Positions 10,045 through 21,194 of a stretch of 64,000 nucleotides of DNA are shown here, piece by piece. Origin of the DNA: Pseudomonas sp. L5B5 (GTDB lineage Bacteria; Pseudomonadota; Gammaproteobacteria; Pseudomonadales; Pseudomonadaceae); contig NZ_CP084742.1 in the NCBI RefSeq assembly GCF_020520285.1, forward strand, positions 3,720,001 through 3,784,000, given 5' to 3'. The translations under genes and the position numbers were made by a program. How positions within the stretch are numbered: the stretch's first letter is position 1; each line of letters begins with the position of its first letter. The notes under the pieces were generated by a model. The model did no database searches, was not told the DNA's origin, and was given only the letters and a program-made list of their open reading frames with translations.

Positions 10045-10848
10045 TCAGCGGCCGTAGCGCTCCCGGCCCCAGGTCAGCAGGCCCTGCAGCAGCGCCTTGA
10101 GCACCACCTGGGTTGGCGTCGCCAGGTCTTCGCGGTAACGGAAGGGTTCGAACTCCTCCATGTAGGTGCTTTGCGCCAACTCCAGCTGCACCGCATGCAC
10201 ATGCTCGGCCGGGTTGCCGTAATGGCGGGTGATGTGCCCGCCCTTGAAGCGTCCGTTGAGCACGTGGGTGTAGTCGCCGTGGCCGGCACAGATGGCTTCC
10301 AGGCGCCCGGCCAGTTGCGGATCGCAGCTGGCGCCGTTGAAGGTACCCAGGTTGAAGTCCGGCAACTTGCCCTCGAACAGGTGCGGGATCAGCGAACGAA
10401 TGGAGTGGGCATCGAACAGCAACGCATAACCGAACTCGGCCTTGAGCCGCGCCAGCTCCTCGTTCAGGGTGCGGTGGTAGGGCCCCCACACCTGCTCCAG
10501 GTACTGGTCACGTTCTTCCTTCGACGGCGCCAGGCCCTCGAGAAACAGCGGCTCGCCATCGAACAGCGTCGCCGGGTACAGGCCGGTAGTGGCACCGACG
10601 TACAGCGGCTTGTCGTCGGAGGGCCGATTCAGGTCGATGACGAAACGCGAATATTCGGCCGCCAGCACGCTGGCTCCCAGCTCCCGGGCAAACTCGTACA
10701 ACCTCGGGATATGCCAGTCGGTGTCCGGCAGGCTCTGCGCCTGGGGCACCAGGCCGGCAGCCACCGCCGGGGCCAGGCGGGTGCCCGCATGGGGCATGCT
10801 GATCAAGAGCGGCACCCGGCCTTGTTTGAAACTCAGAACCTTTTCCAC
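10045..10848 (-). CDS. hutG: N-formylglutamate deformylase
   Basis: HutG, 267 aa, is the last enzyme of the five-step Pseudomonas histidine route, hydrolysing N-formyl-L-glutamate to glutamate and formate. It shows the N-formylglutamate amidohydrolase features LLISMPHAGTRL near the N-terminus, DTDWHIPRLYEFA, LLFDAHSIRS and HVHAVQLELAQSTYME. The His and Asp/Glu residues in these segments are the expected metal and catalytic set. The start is GTG with GGAG 7-8 nt upstream. It is the last gene of the hut operon, 10 nt after hutI. Confidence 0.95.
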   Translation of the reverse strand: MEKVLSFKQGRVPLLISMPHAGTRLAPAVAAGLVPQAQSLPDTDWHIPRLYEFARELGASVLAAEYSRFVIDLNRPSDDKPLYVGATTGLYPATLFDGEPLFLEGLAPSKEERDQYLEQVWGPYHRTLNEELARLKAEFGYALLFDAHSIRSLIPHLFEGKLPDFNLGTFNGASCDPQLAGRLEAICAGHGDYTHVLNGRFKGGHITRHYGNPAEHVHAVQLELAQSTYMEEFEPFRYREDLATPTQVVLKALLQGLLTWGRERYGR

Positions 10849-10858
10849 AAGCCTTCTC

Positions 10859-12064
10859 CTACACAGTCACTTCGACGCCGTGGCGCACGACGCGTTTTTC
10901 CAGGTCGCCGCCCAGCCAGTAGGCCAGGTCGGCGGGACGATCGATCTGCCAGGCGACGAAGTCCGCCACCTTGCCCACCTCCAGCGAGCCATGGGTCTTG
11001 TCCATCCCCAGGGCCTTGGCGGCGTGCAGGGTGACCCCGGCCAGCGCCTCCTCGGGAGTCATGCGAAAACAGGTGCAGGCCATGTTCAGCATCAGGCGCA
11101 CCGACAGGGCCGGCGAGGTCCCGGGATTGAGGTCGCTGGCCACGGCAATCTTCACCCCGTGCTTGCGCAGGGCATCCATGGGTGGCAGCTGGGTCTCGCG
11201 CAGAAAGTAGAAGGCGCCCGGCAACAGGACCGCCACAGTGCCGGAGGCAGCCATGGCGATGGCGTCGCCCTCGGTCATGAATTCCAGGTGATCGGCGGAC
11301 AATGCCTGGTAGCGGGCCGCCAGGCTCGAGCCGTGCAACGACGACAGTTGCTCGGCGTGCAGCTTGACCGGCAGGCCAAGCGCCTGCGCGGCAATGAACA
11401 CTCGCTCGACCTGGGCCGGGGAGAACGCCAGGTATTCACAGAAGGCGTCCACCGCGTCCACCAGCCCCTCGGCCGCCAGGGCCGGGAGCATCTCGCTGCA
11501 GATATGCTCGATGTAGTCGTCGGCACGCTCGGCGTATTCCGGTGGCAGGCCATGGGCCGCCAGGCAGGTGCTGCGCACGCTGACCGGCAGCTCCTCGCCG
11601 AGCCGACGGATCACCCGCAGGATCTTGCGTTCACTGGCCAGGTCCAGGCCATAGCCGGACTTGATCTCGACGCTGGTGACGCCGTCGCGCAACAGGCTCA
11701 GCAGGCGCTTGCGGGCGCTGGCGAACAGTTCGTCCTCACTGGCCGCCCGAGTTGCCCGCACGGTACTGGCGATCCCCCCACCGGCCGCGGCGATCTCGGC
11801 GTAGCTCACCCCTTGCAGGCGCTGCTCGAACTCGCCACTGCGATTGCCACCGAACACCGTGTGGGTGTGGCAGTCGATCAGCCCCGGGGTCACCCAGGCG
11901 CCCGCCAGGTCGTGGACCTGGTGGAAGTCGGTGGCCGGCAGTTGCTCACGCCGGCCGATCCACTCGATGTGCGCCCCTGACGTCACGATGGCCGCATCCT
12001 CGATGATCGAGTAGCTACCCTGGGCCATGCTGGCGACGTTGCAGTGTTGCCAAAGAGTTTTCAT
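10859..12064 (-). CDS. hutI: Imidazolonepropionase
   Basis: HutI, 401 aa, hydrolyses 4-imidazolone-5-propionate to N-formimino-L-glutamate. It is a cytosolic metal-dependent amidohydrolase. The metal-binding HxH lies in [15 protein letters not shown], followed by KSGYGLD, the conserved [16 protein letters not shown] and SDLNPGTSP. Length and order fit the family throughout. It lies between hutT (12-nt gap) and hutG (10-nt gap) in the leftward hut operon and acts after HutU and before HutF. Confidence 0.97.
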   Translation of the reverse strand: MKTLWQHCNVASMAQGSYSIIEDAAIVTSGAHIEWIGRREQLPATDFHQVHDLAGAWVTPGLIDCHTHTVFGGNRSGEFEQRLQGVSYAEIAAAGGGIASTVRATRAASEDELFASARKRLLSLLRDGVTSVEIKSGYGLDLASERKILRVIRRLGEELPVSVRSTCLAAHGLPPEYAERADDYIEHICSEMLPALAAEGLVDAVDAFCEYLAFSPAQVERVFIAAQALGLPVKLHAEQLSSLHGSSLAARYQALSADHLEFMTEGDAIAMAASGTVAVLLPGAFYFLRETQLPPMDALRKHGVKIAVASDLNPGTSPALSVRLMLNMACTCFRMTPEEALAGVTLHAAKALGMDKTHGSLEVGKVADFVAWQIDRPADLAYWLGGDLEKRVVRHGVEVTV

Positions 12065-12076
12065 CCAATGCCTCCA

Positions 12077-13489
12077 TTAATGATCAATAGGTAAAGAAGA
12101 AGCGCCACCGAGTGGCCGCGCCTGTATGGCCACCGGTTTGACCCAGAGCTTGTAGGCCACCACCAGCAGGACGATCCACACCACCCCCACCAGCAGCGCA
12201 CCCTGGGTTTTCGGGAAGTAGCCCAGGACCCCGAAGATGAACAGCATGAAGGCAATCGCCGCTGCCGGAGCCCAGGGCCAGAACGGCACCTTGAACTGCA
12301 ACTGGGCCACCTGCTCGGCGGTCATGGAACGGCGCATGGCCACATGGGTCAGCAGAATCATCAGCCATACCCAGACCGTGGCGAAAGTGGCCAGGGACGC
12401 GATCAGCAGGAAGATGTTCTCCGGAATCAGGTAGTTCAGCACAACCCCGATCAGCAGGGTCACGGCCATCACCACCACGGTCATCCATGGCACTCCATGC
12501 CTGGAAATCTGGGCAAACCCCTTGGGCGCCTGCCCCTGCTGGGCCAGGCCATACATCATGCGTCCAGCACCGAAGATGTCGCTGTTGATCGCCGATACCG
12601 CCGCCGAGATCACCACGATATTAAGGAGGGTAGCCGCCGAGCTGATGCCCAGGCTGTCGAAAATCTGCACGAACGGACTGCCCTGGGTGCCGATCTGTGG
12701 CCAGGGGAAAATGGCCATCAGGACCAGCAGGGTCAGCACGTAGAACAGCAGGATGCGCACCGGTACGGCGTTGATCGCCCTGGGAATGACCCGTTTCGGA
12801 TCCTGGGCTTCGCCAGCAGTCACGCCGATGATCTCGATGCCACCAAAGGCAAACATCACCACCGCGAAAGAAGCGATGACCCCGCCTATGCCATTGGGCA
12901 TGAAACCGCCGTTGACCCAGAGGTTGCTGAACCCGGTGGCGTGCTCCTGGCCCGCGCTCTCGATGCCGAACAGCATGATGCCAAGACCACCGAGGATCAT
13001 CGCGACGATGGCCCCGACCTTGAGCAGCGACAACCAGAACTCCATTTCGCCAAAGACCTTGACGTTGCACAGGTTCAGCCCACCGATGAACATCACGATG
13101 GACAGCACCCAGATCCAGCGCTCGACCTCCGGAAACCAGAAGCCCATATAGATGCCGAAGGCGGTCACATCCGCCAGGCAGACGATCAGCATCTCGAAGG
13201 CATAGGTCCAGCCCAGGATGAAGCCCGGCAATGGCCCCAGGTACTGGCTGGCGTAGTGTCCGAAAGAACCGGACACAGGATTGTGCACGGCCATCTCCCC
13301 GAGGGCGCGCATGACCATGAATACCGCCGCGCCACCGATCAGGTAGGCCAGCAACACTGCCGGCCCGGCCATCTGGATGGCCGAGGCGGAACCATAGAAC
13401 AGCCCGGTGCCGATGGCCGACCCCAGGGCCATGAAACGTATGTGGCGAGCCGTCAGGCCGCGACGTAGTCCTGTCTCTTGTGATTGCAT
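12077..13489 (-). CDS. hutT: Histidine permease, APC/AAT family
   Basis: This inner-membrane amino-acid permease is about 470 aa with twelve predicted helices. It begins [20 protein letters not shown] and carries the AAT-family signature [14 protein letters not shown], then [15 protein letters not shown] chose the ATG at 13489; the frame is open to 13591, but that part is not homologous and overlaps the hutH2-hutT gap. Its place between hutH2 and hutI matches the histidine-specific transporter HutTh of P. fluorescens SBW25, as I recall it. Substrate is inferred from context. Confidence 0.93.
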   Translation of the reverse strand: MQSQETGLRRGLTARHIRFMALGSAIGTGLFYGSASAIQMAGPAVLLAYLIGGAAVFMVMRALGEMAVHNPVSGSFGHYASQYLGPLPGFILGWTYAFEMLIVCLADVTAFGIYMGFWFPEVERWIWVLSIVMFIGGLNLCNVKVFGEMEFWLSLLKVGAIVAMILGGLGIMLFGIESAGQEHATGFSNLWVNGGFMPNGIGGVIASFAVVMFAFGGIEIIGVTAGEAQDPKRVIPRAINAVPVRILLFYVLTLLVLMAIFPWPQIGTQGSPFVQIFDSLGISSAATLLNIVVISAAVSAINSDIFGAGRMMYGLAQQGQAPKGFAQISRHGVPWMTVVVMAVTLLIGVVLNYLIPENIFLLIASLATFATVWVWLMILLTHVAMRRSMTAEQVAQLQFKVPFWPWAPAAAIAFMLFIFGVLGYFPKTQGALLVGVVWIVLLVVAYKLWVKPVAIQARPLGGASSLPIDH

Positions 13490-13600
13490 GTGTTCGTCCC
13501 TTTTATTGTTATTGGACAGCCACCGCGCGTGACGGAGCGCGGTGGCTGAAGCAGACGTTCCGCGTCTGGCTGGAAGGTAGCCCGCGGCCACCTTCCGGCC

Positions 13601-15139
13601 TTACAGGCTCGGCAACAGGCCGGCGGGCAACAGTGCGCTAAGGCAGCGCGAGGCCAGCAAGTCACTGGCGGCATTGATGTCCGGAGCGAAGAAGCGGTCC
13701 TTCTCGTAGTAGGCCACCTGCTCACGCAGGGTGGCGCGGGCCTTTTCCAGGGCCGGCGAGGTTTTCAGGCCTTCGCGCAGGTCCAGGCCCTGGCAGGCCG
13801 CCAACCACTCCACGGCGAGGACACCACGGGTGTTCTCGGCCATTTCCCAGAGGCGCTTGCCGGCGGCCGGCGCCATGGAAACGTGGTCTTCCTGGTTGGC
13901 CGAGGTCGGAATGCTGTCCACCGAGTGCGGATGGGCCAGGGCCTTGTTTTCGCTGGCCAGGGCCGCGGCGGTGACCTGGGCGATCATGAAGCCGGAGTTG
14001 ACCCCGCCATTGGCCACCAGGAACGGCGGCAACTGGGACATGTGCTTGTCCATCATCAGCGAGATCCGCCGTTCGCTCAGGGAGGCGATCTCGGCGATGG
14101 CCAGGGCCATGTTGTCGGCCGCCATGGCCACTGGCTCGGCGTGGAAATTGCCACCGGAAATAACGTCACCTTCGGCGGCAAACACCAGCGGGTTGTCCGA
14201 CACGGCATTGGCCTCCACCACCAGCACTTCGGCCGCCTGGCGGAACTGGGTCAGGCAGGCGCCCATCACCTGGGGCTGGCAACGCAGGGAGTACGGGTCC
14301 TGGACCTTGTCGCAGTTCTGGTGCGAAGCAGACACCTCGGTGCGTTCCCCCAGCAGCGCACGGTAGGCCGCGGCCGTATCGATCTGCCCGCGCTGGCCAC
14401 GAGCGGCGTGAATCCGTGGGTCGAACGGCGAGCGCGAACCCAGCACGGCTTCCACCGTCAGGCCGCCACAGACCAGAGCGCCGGCGAACAGGTCTTCGCC
14501 TTCGAACAGACCGCGCAGGGCGAAGGCAGTGGACACCTGGGTGCCGTTGAGCAGCGCCAGGCCTTCCTTGGCGGCCAGGGTCAGCGGCTTGAGGCCGGCG
14601 ACTTCCAGGGCCGCAGTGGCTTCCAGCCACTGCCCCTTGTAGCGTGCCTTGCCCTCGCCCAGCAGCACCAGGGACATGTGCGCCAGTGGCGCCAGGTCAC
14701 CGGATGCACCCACCGAGCCCTTGAGTGGAATGTGCGGGTAGACCTCGGCATTGATCAGGGCGATCAGGGCATCGATCACCTGGCGGCGGATCCCCGAGAA
14801 ACCACGGCTCAGGCTGTTGACCTTGAGCACCATGATCAACCGCACCAGGTCGTCGCTGATGGGCTGGCCGACACCGGCGGCATGGGACAGCACCAGCGAG
14901 CGCTGGAGGTTTTCCAGGTCGGCGCTGGCGATGCGGGTGGAGGCCAGCAGGCCGAAACCGGTGTTGATCCCGTAGGCGGTGCGGTTCTCGGCGAGAATCT
15001 GCTCGACACAGGCGACGCTGGCGTCGATCTGCGCCGAGGCGCTGCCATCCAGGGTCAGGGTCAGCGGCTGCTGATAGACGGTCCGCAGTTGGGCCAGGGT
15101 CAGTTGGCCGGGAATCAGGTTTAGCGCAGTCACATTCAT
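13601..15139 (-). CDS. hutH: Histidine ammonia-lyase (canonical copy, HutH2)
   Basis: This enzyme deaminates L-histidine to trans-urocanate, the first step of the pathway (512 aa, cytosolic tetramer). The MIO-forming Ala-Ser-Gly is at about residues 145-147 within [15 protein letters not shown]. Other active-site residues are present: Tyr in AYGINTGFG, His in LSHA, Asn in LNGTQ, Tyr and Arg in [11 protein letters not shown], Phe in GGNFHAEP and Glu in QEDHVSM. I chose the ATG at 15139; upstream frame-open sequence to 15898 lies inside the neighbouring paralogue. This copy is expected to be the working enzyme. Confidence 0.97.
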   Translation of the reverse strand: MNVTALNLIPGQLTLAQLRTVYQQPLTLTLDGSASAQIDASVACVEQILAENRTAYGINTGFGLLASTRIASADLENLQRSLVLSHAAGVGQPISDDLVRLIMVLKVNSLSRGFSGIRRQVIDALIALINAEVYPHIPLKGSVGASGDLAPLAHMSLVLLGEGKARYKGQWLEATAALEVAGLKPLTLAAKEGLALLNGTQVSTAFALRGLFEGEDLFAGALVCGGLTVEAVLGSRSPFDPRIHAARGQRGQIDTAAAYRALLGERTEVSASHQNCDKVQDPYSLRCQPQVMGACLTQFRQAAEVLVVEANAVSDNPLVFAAEGDVISGGNFHAEPVAMAADNMALAIAEIASLSERRISLMMDKHMSQLPPFLVANGGVNSGFMIAQVTAAALASENKALAHPHSVDSIPTSANQEDHVSMAPAAGKRLWEMAENTRGVLAVEWLAACQGLDLREGLKTSPALEKARATLREQVAYYEKDRFFAPDINAASDLLASRCLSALLPAGLLPSL

Positions 15140-15255
15140 GCTCCTTTTGAGAGTTTTGTAATAACTACCAGTCGCTCCGGAAGCTTCCGTTATCCGTCGC
15201 CACCCACACAGTCGGGCAGGTGGCGCCTTGGCACGCTGGCTATGGGAAAAGCGTT

Positions 15256-16779
15256 TTATTGCAACTTCGGAAAATGCCTGTTCAGCAACGCCGGCTCCTT
15301 GAGCAGCGTCGCCGCACTGGCGATGTCGGGGGCCAGCCAGCGATCCTGGTGGTAGGCAGGAACCCGCTCGCGCAACAGGCTCCAGGCAAGCCCGGTGCCG
15401 GCGCCGAAGCGTTGTTCCTTGAGGAATTCGAAGGCCTGGGCGGCCAGCAGGTACTCGATGGCGAGGATCCGGGTGCAGTTTTCCAGCACCTGGTGCAGCT
15501 TCAGCGCGGCATTGGTGCCCAGGCTCAGGTGGTCCTCCTGCAGGCCCGAGGTCACGTAGTTGTCGAGCACCGCCGGCTGGGCCAGCTGGCGGTTCTGTGC
15601 ACACAGCGACGCGGCGACGTACTGCACGATCATCATGCCGGAATTGACTCCGGGCTCGCTCACCAGGAATGCCGGCAGGCCGCTGACATGAGGGTTGATC
15701 AAGCGATCCAGGCGGCGCTCGGCGATGGAGCCGATCTCCGCCATCGCGATGGCCAGCACATCGGCCGCCAGGGCCACCGACTGGCCATGGGGATTGGCCT
15801 GGGATACCACCCGATAGTGCTCCGGAGTCCCCAGCAGCAGCGGGTTGTCGGTGGCCGAATTGAGCTCGGTCTGCACCTGTTTCGCCGCATGGGTCCATTG
15901 GTCCCGGGCGGCGCCATGCACCTGGGGAATGGAGCGAATGCTCAGGGCGTCCTGGGTCCGGATGCCCTTGCTGGCGGCGATCACCTCACTGCCGTCGAGC
16001 AAGGCCAGCAGGTTGCCGCCCACCAGCTGCATGCCGGGGTGGGCCTTGAGGGCGATGATTTCCGGGTCGAAAGCGGCAATCTGGCCACGCTGGGCCTCGA
16101 AGCTCATGGCGCCGATCACGTCTGCCCATTGCAGCAGGCGGCTGGCATCGGCCAGGGCCAGGCAGCCAAGGCCGGTCATGCAGGGCGTACCGTTGACCAG
16201 GCACAGCCCGTCCTTGGCACCCAGTTGCACCGGTTGCAGCCCCTCCTCGGCCAGAGCCTGCTCGGCGGCCACGATGCGTCCGCGATAACTGACCAGGCCA
16301 ACCCCGAGCAAGGCAATGCCGATATGGGCCATGTGCGTCAGGTAACCCACCGAACCCTGGGACGGCACCTGCGGGGTGATTCCGCGGTTGAGCAGGGCCA
16401 GCAGGGCCTCGACCACCTGCCGGTGGATGCCGGACTTGCCATGGCTGTAGTTGATCACCGCCGCACAGAGAATGGCCCGGGTCTGCTCGTCGGCCAGTGC
16501 CGGCCCGACCCCGCAAGCGTGGCTGAGCAGGGTATTGCGTGACAGCTGGCTGAGCTGGTCGCCCTCCAGCAGCACGTTGCACAGGGCCCCCAGGCCCGTG
16601 CTGATGCCATAGGCCCGCTCTCCGTTCTCCACCACCTGGCGGACAATGGCCTGGGCATTGTCGATCCGCGCCCAGGCCTGGGGCGCCAGTTCCAGCGGCG
16701 CTCCGTGGCGGGCCACGGCGACCACATCCTGCCAACCCATGGGGGCGTCGGCGACAACGATCGTTTCAGCCTGGGACAT
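15256..16779 (-). CDS. hutH1: Histidine ammonia-lyase paralogue lacking the MIO tripeptide (HutH1)
   Basis: This is a full-length (507 aa) member of the aromatic amino-acid ammonia-lyase family in tandem with the canonical copy. The segment that should read [15 protein letters not shown] reads [12 protein letters not shown] (residues 142-152). A straight alignment shows an in-frame loss of exactly the three residues that cyclise to the MIO electrophile. The Tyr of QDxYSxR is Leu (QDALSIR), and the Phe of GGNFHAEP is Pro (QANPHGQS). The Tyr of AYGxxTG, His of LSHA and Glu of QEDH remain. Lyase activity is therefore unlikely. Published SBW25 work, as I recall, found hutH1 dispensable. A structural, regulatory or other role is possible. 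Confidence 0.93.
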   Translation of the reverse strand: MSQAETIVVADAPMGWQDVVAVARHGAPLELAPQAWARIDNAQAIVRQVVENGERAYGISTGLGALCNVLLEGDQLSQLSRNTLLSHACGVGPALADEQTRAILCAAVINYSHGKSGIHRQVVEALLALLNRGITPQVPSQGSVGYLTHMAHIGIALLGVGLVSYRGRIVAAEQALAEEGLQPVQLGAKDGLCLVNGTPCMTGLGCLALADASRLLQWADVIGAMSFEAQRGQIAAFDPEIIALKAHPGMQLVGGNLLALLDGSEVIAASKGIRTQDALSIRSIPQVHGAARDQWTHAAKQVQTELNSATDNPLLLGTPEHYRVVSQANPHGQSVALAADVLAIAMAEIGSIAERRLDRLINPHVSGLPAFLVSEPGVNSGMMIVQYVAASLCAQNRQLAQPAVLDNYVTSGLQEDHLSLGTNAALKLHQVLENCTRILAIEYLLAAQAFEFLKEQRFGAGTGLAWSLLRERVPAYHQDRWLAPDIASAATLLKEPALLNRHFPKLQ

Positions 16780-16827
16780 GCCCCACCTCGTACTCCGTGA
16801 TGCTGTGATGTACCGCTGCCAGAACCT

Positions 16828-17655
16828 TCATGCGGTGGCTGCCCGGCGCTGGACAAAGCGGTCGACGTACTCGTCGGCCGGCGAATGCAGGATCTCCCGG
16901 GGCGTTCCCACCTGGATCAGGCGGCCATCCTTGAGGATCGCAATGCGGTTGCCGATGCGTACCGCTTCGTCCAGGTCATGGGTGATGAAGACGATGGTCT
17001 TGTGCAGGGTCTTCTGCAGCTCCAGCAACTGGTCCTGCATCTCGGCCCGGATCAGCGGGTCGAGGGCGCTGAAGGCTTCGTCCATGAGGATGATGTCAGT
17101 GTCCGCGGCCAGGGCCCGTGCCAGGCCGACCCGCTGGCGCATGCCACCGGAGAGCTGGTGCGGGTACTTCTTCTCGTAGCCCTTGAGGCCCACGGTGCTG
17201 ATCCAGTGCAGGGCGCGCTCGGTGCACAACTCCTTGCTCTCGCCGCGCACCTTGAGGCCGTAGGCGACGTTGTCCAGCACATTGCGGTGCGGCAACAGGC
17301 CGAAGCTCTGGAACACCATGCTGATCTTGCGCCGGCGGAATTCACGCAGGGCCTGCATGTCGTACTGCAGGATGTCTTCGCCATCGACCAGGATCTGTCC
17401 GCTGGTGGGGTCGATCAGGCGATTGAAGTGGCGTACCAGGGTCGACTTGCCGGAACCGGACAAGCCCATGATGACAAAGATCTCGCCGCTGCCGATGGAC
17501 AGCGACAGGTCGTTGACCCCCACCACACAACCGGTTTCGGCCAGCACCTGCTCCTTGCTGCGTTGCTGCTGGATCAGTCGCAGGGCGTCCTCGGCACGGT
17601 TGCCGAAGATCTTGAAGACATTCTTCACTTCGATCTTGCTGACCTGCGTGCTCAT
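16828..17655 (-). CDS. hutV: Histidine/betaine-type ABC transporter, ATP-binding subunit
   Basis: This is a 275-aa ATPase of the ProV/OpuAA family. It has the long N-terminal extension typical of this group ([21 protein letters not shown]), Walker [10 protein letters not shown], signature LSGGMRQR, Walker [14 protein letters not shown] and a switch His in FITHDLDEA. It lacks the C-terminal CBS pair of E. coli ProV. The start overlaps the hutW stop by 4 bp (ATGA). By position it corresponds to HutV of the HutXWV histidine importer. Confidence 0.93.
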   Translation of the reverse strand: MSTQVSKIEVKNVFKIFGNRAEDALRLIQQQRSKEQVLAETGCVVGVNDLSLSIGSGEIFVIMGLSGSGKSTLVRHFNRLIDPTSGQILVDGEDILQYDMQALREFRRRKISMVFQSFGLLPHRNVLDNVAYGLKVRGESKELCTERALHWISTVGLKGYEKKYPHQLSGGMRQRVGLARALAADTDIILMDEAFSALDPLIRAEMQDQLLELQKTLHKTIVFITHDLDEAVRIGNRIAILKDGRLIQVGTPREILHSPADEYVDRFVQRRAATA

Positions 17656-18503
17656 TTGCTCACCTCATGGCGTGGCCGACCGTAAGCCTGGGTAATGCGG
17701 TCGATCACCACTGCAAGAATCACGATCGCCAGGCCCGCCTCCAGGCCACGGCCTACGTTCAGGGTCTGGATCCCCACCAGCACGTCCTCGCCCAGGCCAC
17801 GGGCGCCGATCATCGAGGCGATCACCACCATCGACAGGGCCATCATGGTGGTCTGGTTGATCCCGGCCATGATGCTCGGCAGCGCCAGCGGCAGTTGCAC
17901 GCCGAACAGCTGCTGCCAGCGGTTGGCGCCGAAGGCGTTGATCGCCTCCATCACCTCGCCGTCGACCTGGCGGATTCCCAGGTCGGTGAGGCGAATCAGC
18001 GGCGGCGCGGCGTAGATCACCGTGGCGAAGATCGCCGGCACCTTGCCCAGGCCGAACAGCATCAGCACCGGGATCAGATACACGAAGCTGGGCATGGTCT
18101 GCATGATGTCCAGCAGCGGCATCAGCACCGAACGCAGGCGGTCGCTGCGAGCCGAGAGGATCCCCAGGGGAATGCCGATCAGCACCGAAATCAGGGTCGC
18201 CACCAGCATCAGCGCCAGGGTCTGCATCAGCTTGTCCCACAGGCCGACGGCACCCACCAGGAACAGCAGGCCGACGATCACCGCCGTGGTCAGCCACTTG
18301 CGGGTCGAGTGCCAGGCCACTACGCCGACGATGCCCAGCATCAGCCACCAGGGCGCCATGCGCAGCAGGCCTTCGAGGTTGACGATGGCCCACAGCAAGG
18401 TGTCGGAGATGTGCCGGAACACGTCGCCATAGTTGGTCACCAGCGAATCGACCCAGCCGTTGACCCAGTCGGCGATGGAGAACGTGAAGCTTTCTGGAAA
18501 CAT
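17652..18503 (-). CDS. hutW: Histidine/betaine-type ABC transporter, permease subunit
   Basis: This is a 283-aa inner-membrane permease of the ProW/OpuAB class. The first segment ([25 protein letters not shown]) resembles the N-terminus of ProW. Around six helices follow, with the family signature region [32 protein letters not shown] and the EAA-type loop [23 protein letters not shown]. It sits between hutX and hutV and overlaps hutV by 4 bp. It should form the channel for HutX-bound histidine; substrate is inferred from context. Confidence 0.93.
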   Translation of the reverse strand: MFPESFTFSIADWVNGWVDSLVTNYGDVFRHISDTLLWAIVNLEGLLRMAPWWLMLGIVGVVAWHSTRKWLTTAVIVGLLFLVGAVGLWDKLMQTLALMLVATLISVLIGIPLGILSARSDRLRSVLMPLLDIMQTMPSFVYLIPVLMLFGLGKVPAIFATVIYAAPPLIRLTDLGIRQVDGEVMEAINAFGANRWQQLFGVQLPLALPSIMAGINQTTMMALSMVVIASMIGARGLGEDVLVGIQTLNVGRGLEAGLAIVILAVVIDRITQAYGRPRHEVSK

Positions 18504-18573
18504 GGGAAATTCTCGATCAAGGGAGGTTTTGGTCCAGCTTGCGGCGACCCGCAGGCCGCCGTAGAAACCAGAC

Positions 18574-19539
18574 CTACAAGGCAGCGTCGATTTTCCTGGC
18601 CGCTTCGTCGCTCACCCAGGCATGCCAGACCTCAGGATGTTCCTTGAGGAAGGCTTTCGCCAGTTTCGGCGACTCGATGCGCTCCTTGGTCATGCGCGCC
18701 AGGTTCTGATTGAGCAAGTCGATCGGCAGGTTGACCTTGGCCAGTACCTCCACCAGTTCCGGAGCCTCGTCGTGGAAGGTCCTGGACAGGCCGACCTTGA
18801 TGCTCACGCTCTTGTCGACACCGGCCTTTTCCTCCAGCTTGACCACGTCCACCTGGCCCATGAGCGGGGTCGGCGACCAGTAGTAGAACAGGATCGGTTC
18901 ACCGCGCTTGTAGCTCGACAACACCGCAGCATCCAGGGCCGGGCCGGTGCCTGGGCGAAAGTTGGTATAGCTGCTTTCCAGTCCGTAGCTCTTGAGCATC
19001 GCGCTGTTGTCCAGCTCGCAGGTCCAGCCGGCCGGACAGTTGTAGAAGCGTCCCTTGGCCGGCTCTTCCGGGTCCTTGAACACGCTGGCATACCTGGCCA
19101 GGTCGGCGACGTTCTTCAGGTCCGGGGCCTTGGCCTCGAGCTTGCGCTTGGCATCGCCCTCGATCACATAGCGCGGCACATACCAGCCTTCGACGGCCCC
19201 GACCACCGGCGCCCCGACGCCAACCACCTTGCCGGCCTTCTCGGCCTTGTTCCAGACCTCGCTGCGGCCAACCCACTCTTCGGCGAATACCTGGATGTCA
19301 TTGCTGCCCAGGGCGTTTTCCATGGTGATGGAGTTGCCCGGCAGGCTGTCGGTCTTGCAGTCGTAGCCCTTCTCCAGGACGACCTGCAGGACGTCGGTCA
19401 GCAACATGCCGCTTTCCCAGTTCAGGCCAGCGAACTTCACCGGCTTGCCCGACTCGCACCAGCCGGCCGCCTGGGCACCGGAGGCGGCCAGCAGGCCCGT
19501 GGACAGCAACGTGGTCAGCAGGGTCTTGTGCATTTTCAT
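18574..19539 (-). CDS. hutX: Histidine/betaine-type ABC transporter, periplasmic binding protein
   Basis: This is a 321-aa solute-binding protein of the OpuAC/ProX superfamily. A signal peptide (MKMHKTLLTTLLSTGLLAASGAQA) precedes AGWCESGKPVKFAGLNWES. Conserved segments include VFAEEWVGRSEVW and EPILFYYWSPTPLM, where aromatic residues line the ligand pocket in this family. Location inside the hut operon points to histidine rather than betaine. The gene is the first of hutX-hutW-hutV and lies 74 nt after hutTu. Confidence 0.92.
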   Translation of the reverse strand: MKMHKTLLTTLLSTGLLAASGAQAAGWCESGKPVKFAGLNWESGMLLTDVLQVVLEKGYDCKTDSLPGNSITMENALGSNDIQVFAEEWVGRSEVWNKAEKAGKVVGVGAPVVGAVEGWYVPRYVIEGDAKRKLEAKAPDLKNVADLARYASVFKDPEEPAKGRFYNCPAGWTCELDNSAMLKSYGLESSYTNFRPGTGPALDAAVLSSYKRGEPILFYYWSPTPLMGQVDVVKLEEKAGVDKSVSIKVGLSRTFHDEAPELVEVLAKVNLPIDLLNQNLARMTKERIESPKLAKAFLKEHPEVWHAWVSDEAARKIDAAL

Positions 19540-19613
19540 TACGTGACGCTCCTAAACATGAGTTGGCTTACGGCAGTCAAGAGGCATCCAGCCCTGTCCA
19601 CGTCCAATAGGAC

Positions 19614-21077
19614 TCACACCGCGGCGGCGCGACGGGTCCCATCGATCTGTTGTTCGCTCGTTTCGTCCAGCTCTGGCGGCAGGATCAGTTTTTCGGGTAC
19701 CGCACCGTGCCACTTCCTGGCGCAGACGTAGTACAGCGCCGCAGGCACCACCAGGCCAATGATCCAGGAGATGTCCACGCCGCCCAGGGCCTCGACCAGC
19801 GGCCCGGTGAAGAACTTGGTGGAAATGAACGGCAACTGCACCAGCACGCCGATCACGTAGACACTGATGCCCAGGACATTCCAGCGACCGTAGCGGCCCT
19901 TGGGGTCGGCCAGCGCAGGCACGTCGTAGTTCTCGCGGGTGATGCAGTAGTAGTCCACCAGGTTCACGGCGCTCCACGGGGTGAAGAAGGCCAGCAGGAA
20001 CAGGATGAAGGACTTGAATGCCCCCAGGAACGAATGCTGGCCGAGCAGGGCGATCAGGGTCGCGGTGCCGACGATGACCAGCACGAACACCAGCCGCTGC
20101 AGGCGCGTCACCTCAAGGTGACCACGAAAGCCGCTGATGATGGTGGCGATGCACATGAAGCTGCCGTAGGAGTTGAGCGTCGAGATGGTGATCTTGCCGA
20201 AGGCGATGCTGAAGTACAGCAGCGCGGCAGCGGCGCCGCTGCCACTGAGGCCGACGATATAGGCCACTTCACGTCCGGCGAACTGCCCATTGGCCATGGC
20301 TGCGGCGAACACGCCGAGAATCATCGCCACCTGTGCACCGATCACCGAGCCGGCACCCACGGCGAGGAAGGTCTTCACCGAGGAGGTCTTGCTCGGCAGG
20401 TAACGCGAGTAGTCGGCCACATAGGGACCGAAGGCGATCTGCCAGGACGCGGCCAGCGACACGGCCAGCAGGAAGCTCGCCCAGCTGAAGTGGCGGATCT
20501 CCAGGAGCGCGCCGACGTCGGTCTGGCCCATCAGGCGGCTGAACAGGTAGACGAAGGCAATGATGCCAATGACGCTGGCGACACGGCCAATGAAGTGGAT
20601 GACCCGATAACCGAGCACGGTGACCAGGACGATGACGCTGGCGAAGATCAGAATGCCGACACTGTCGCTGACGCCGAACAGCTGGCCCAGGGCCTGGCCG
20701 GACAGCACCGTGCCGGTGGCGGTGAACCCCAGGTACATCAGGCACACCAGGACGATCGGGATCGCCGCACCGTAGACACCGAACTGTACCCGGCTGGAAA
20801 TCATCTGCGGCAAGCCGAGCTTGGGCCCTTGTGCCGCGTGCAGGGCCATGACGCCACCCCCCAGCAGCTGGCCGACGAACAGGCCGATCAGCGACCAGAA
20901 CACATCGCCGCCCAGCACTACCGCCAGGGCGCCGGTGACGATGGCGGTGATCTGCAGGTTGGCGCCCAGCCACAAGGTGAACTGGCTATAGAGTTTGCCG
21001 TGGCGCTCGGCTTCGGGAATGTAGTTGATCGAGCGCCGCTCGATCAGGGGTTTGGAGCTATCACTGGCCGTGGACAT
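19614..21077 (-). CDS. hutTu: NCS1-family permease, probable urocanate transporter
   Basis: This is a 487-aa polytopic inner-membrane protein of the NCS1 (CodB/PucI, purine-cytosine permease-like) family. The N-terminus MSTASDSSKPLIERRSINYIPEAERHGK is cytosolic, followed by about twelve helices. Family-like motifs include FTLWLGANLQITAIVTGA, the position of the substrate and Na+ site in Mhp1-like proteins. In P. fluorescens SBW25 the gene next to hutU was shown, as I recall, to import urocanate (HutTu). Cytosine permease is the generic annotation that a database search would probably return. Confidence 0.88.
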   Translation of the reverse strand: MSTASDSSKPLIERRSINYIPEAERHGKLYSQFTLWLGANLQITAIVTGALAVVLGGDVFWSLIGLFVGQLLGGGVMALHAAQGPKLGLPQMISSRVQFGVYGAAIPIVLVCLMYLGFTATGTVLSGQALGQLFGVSDSVGILIFASVIVLVTVLGYRVIHFIGRVASVIGIIAFVYLFSRLMGQTDVGALLEIRHFSWASFLLAVSLAASWQIAFGPYVADYSRYLPSKTSSVKTFLAVGAGSVIGAQVAMILGVFAAAMANGQFAGREVAYIVGLSGSGAAAALLYFSIAFGKITISTLNSYGSFMCIATIISGFRGHLEVTRLQRLVFVLVIVGTATLIALLGQHSFLGAFKSFILFLLAFFTPWSAVNLVDYYCITRENYDVPALADPKGRYGRWNVLGISVYVIGVLVQLPFISTKFFTGPLVEALGGVDISWIIGLVVPAALYYVCARKWHGAVPEKLILPPELDETSEQQIDGTRRAAAV

Positions 21078-21194
21078 CGTTATTGTTCTCCCGGGGGATT
21101 CTTGTCATGTCGAAGCTCTGCTACACGGACCGAGCCGTCGCCCTGCAAGGTGCGACGGCTCCCTCCCTGGTCCTGGCGGCGAACCGCCGGGGTG

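Noticed and set aside
15140..15898. N-terminal extension of the canonical HutH to 765 aa (fusion)
   Set aside because: The extension runs through the hutH1-hutH2 gap and out of frame through hutH1. The family N-terminus starts at the ATG at 15139.
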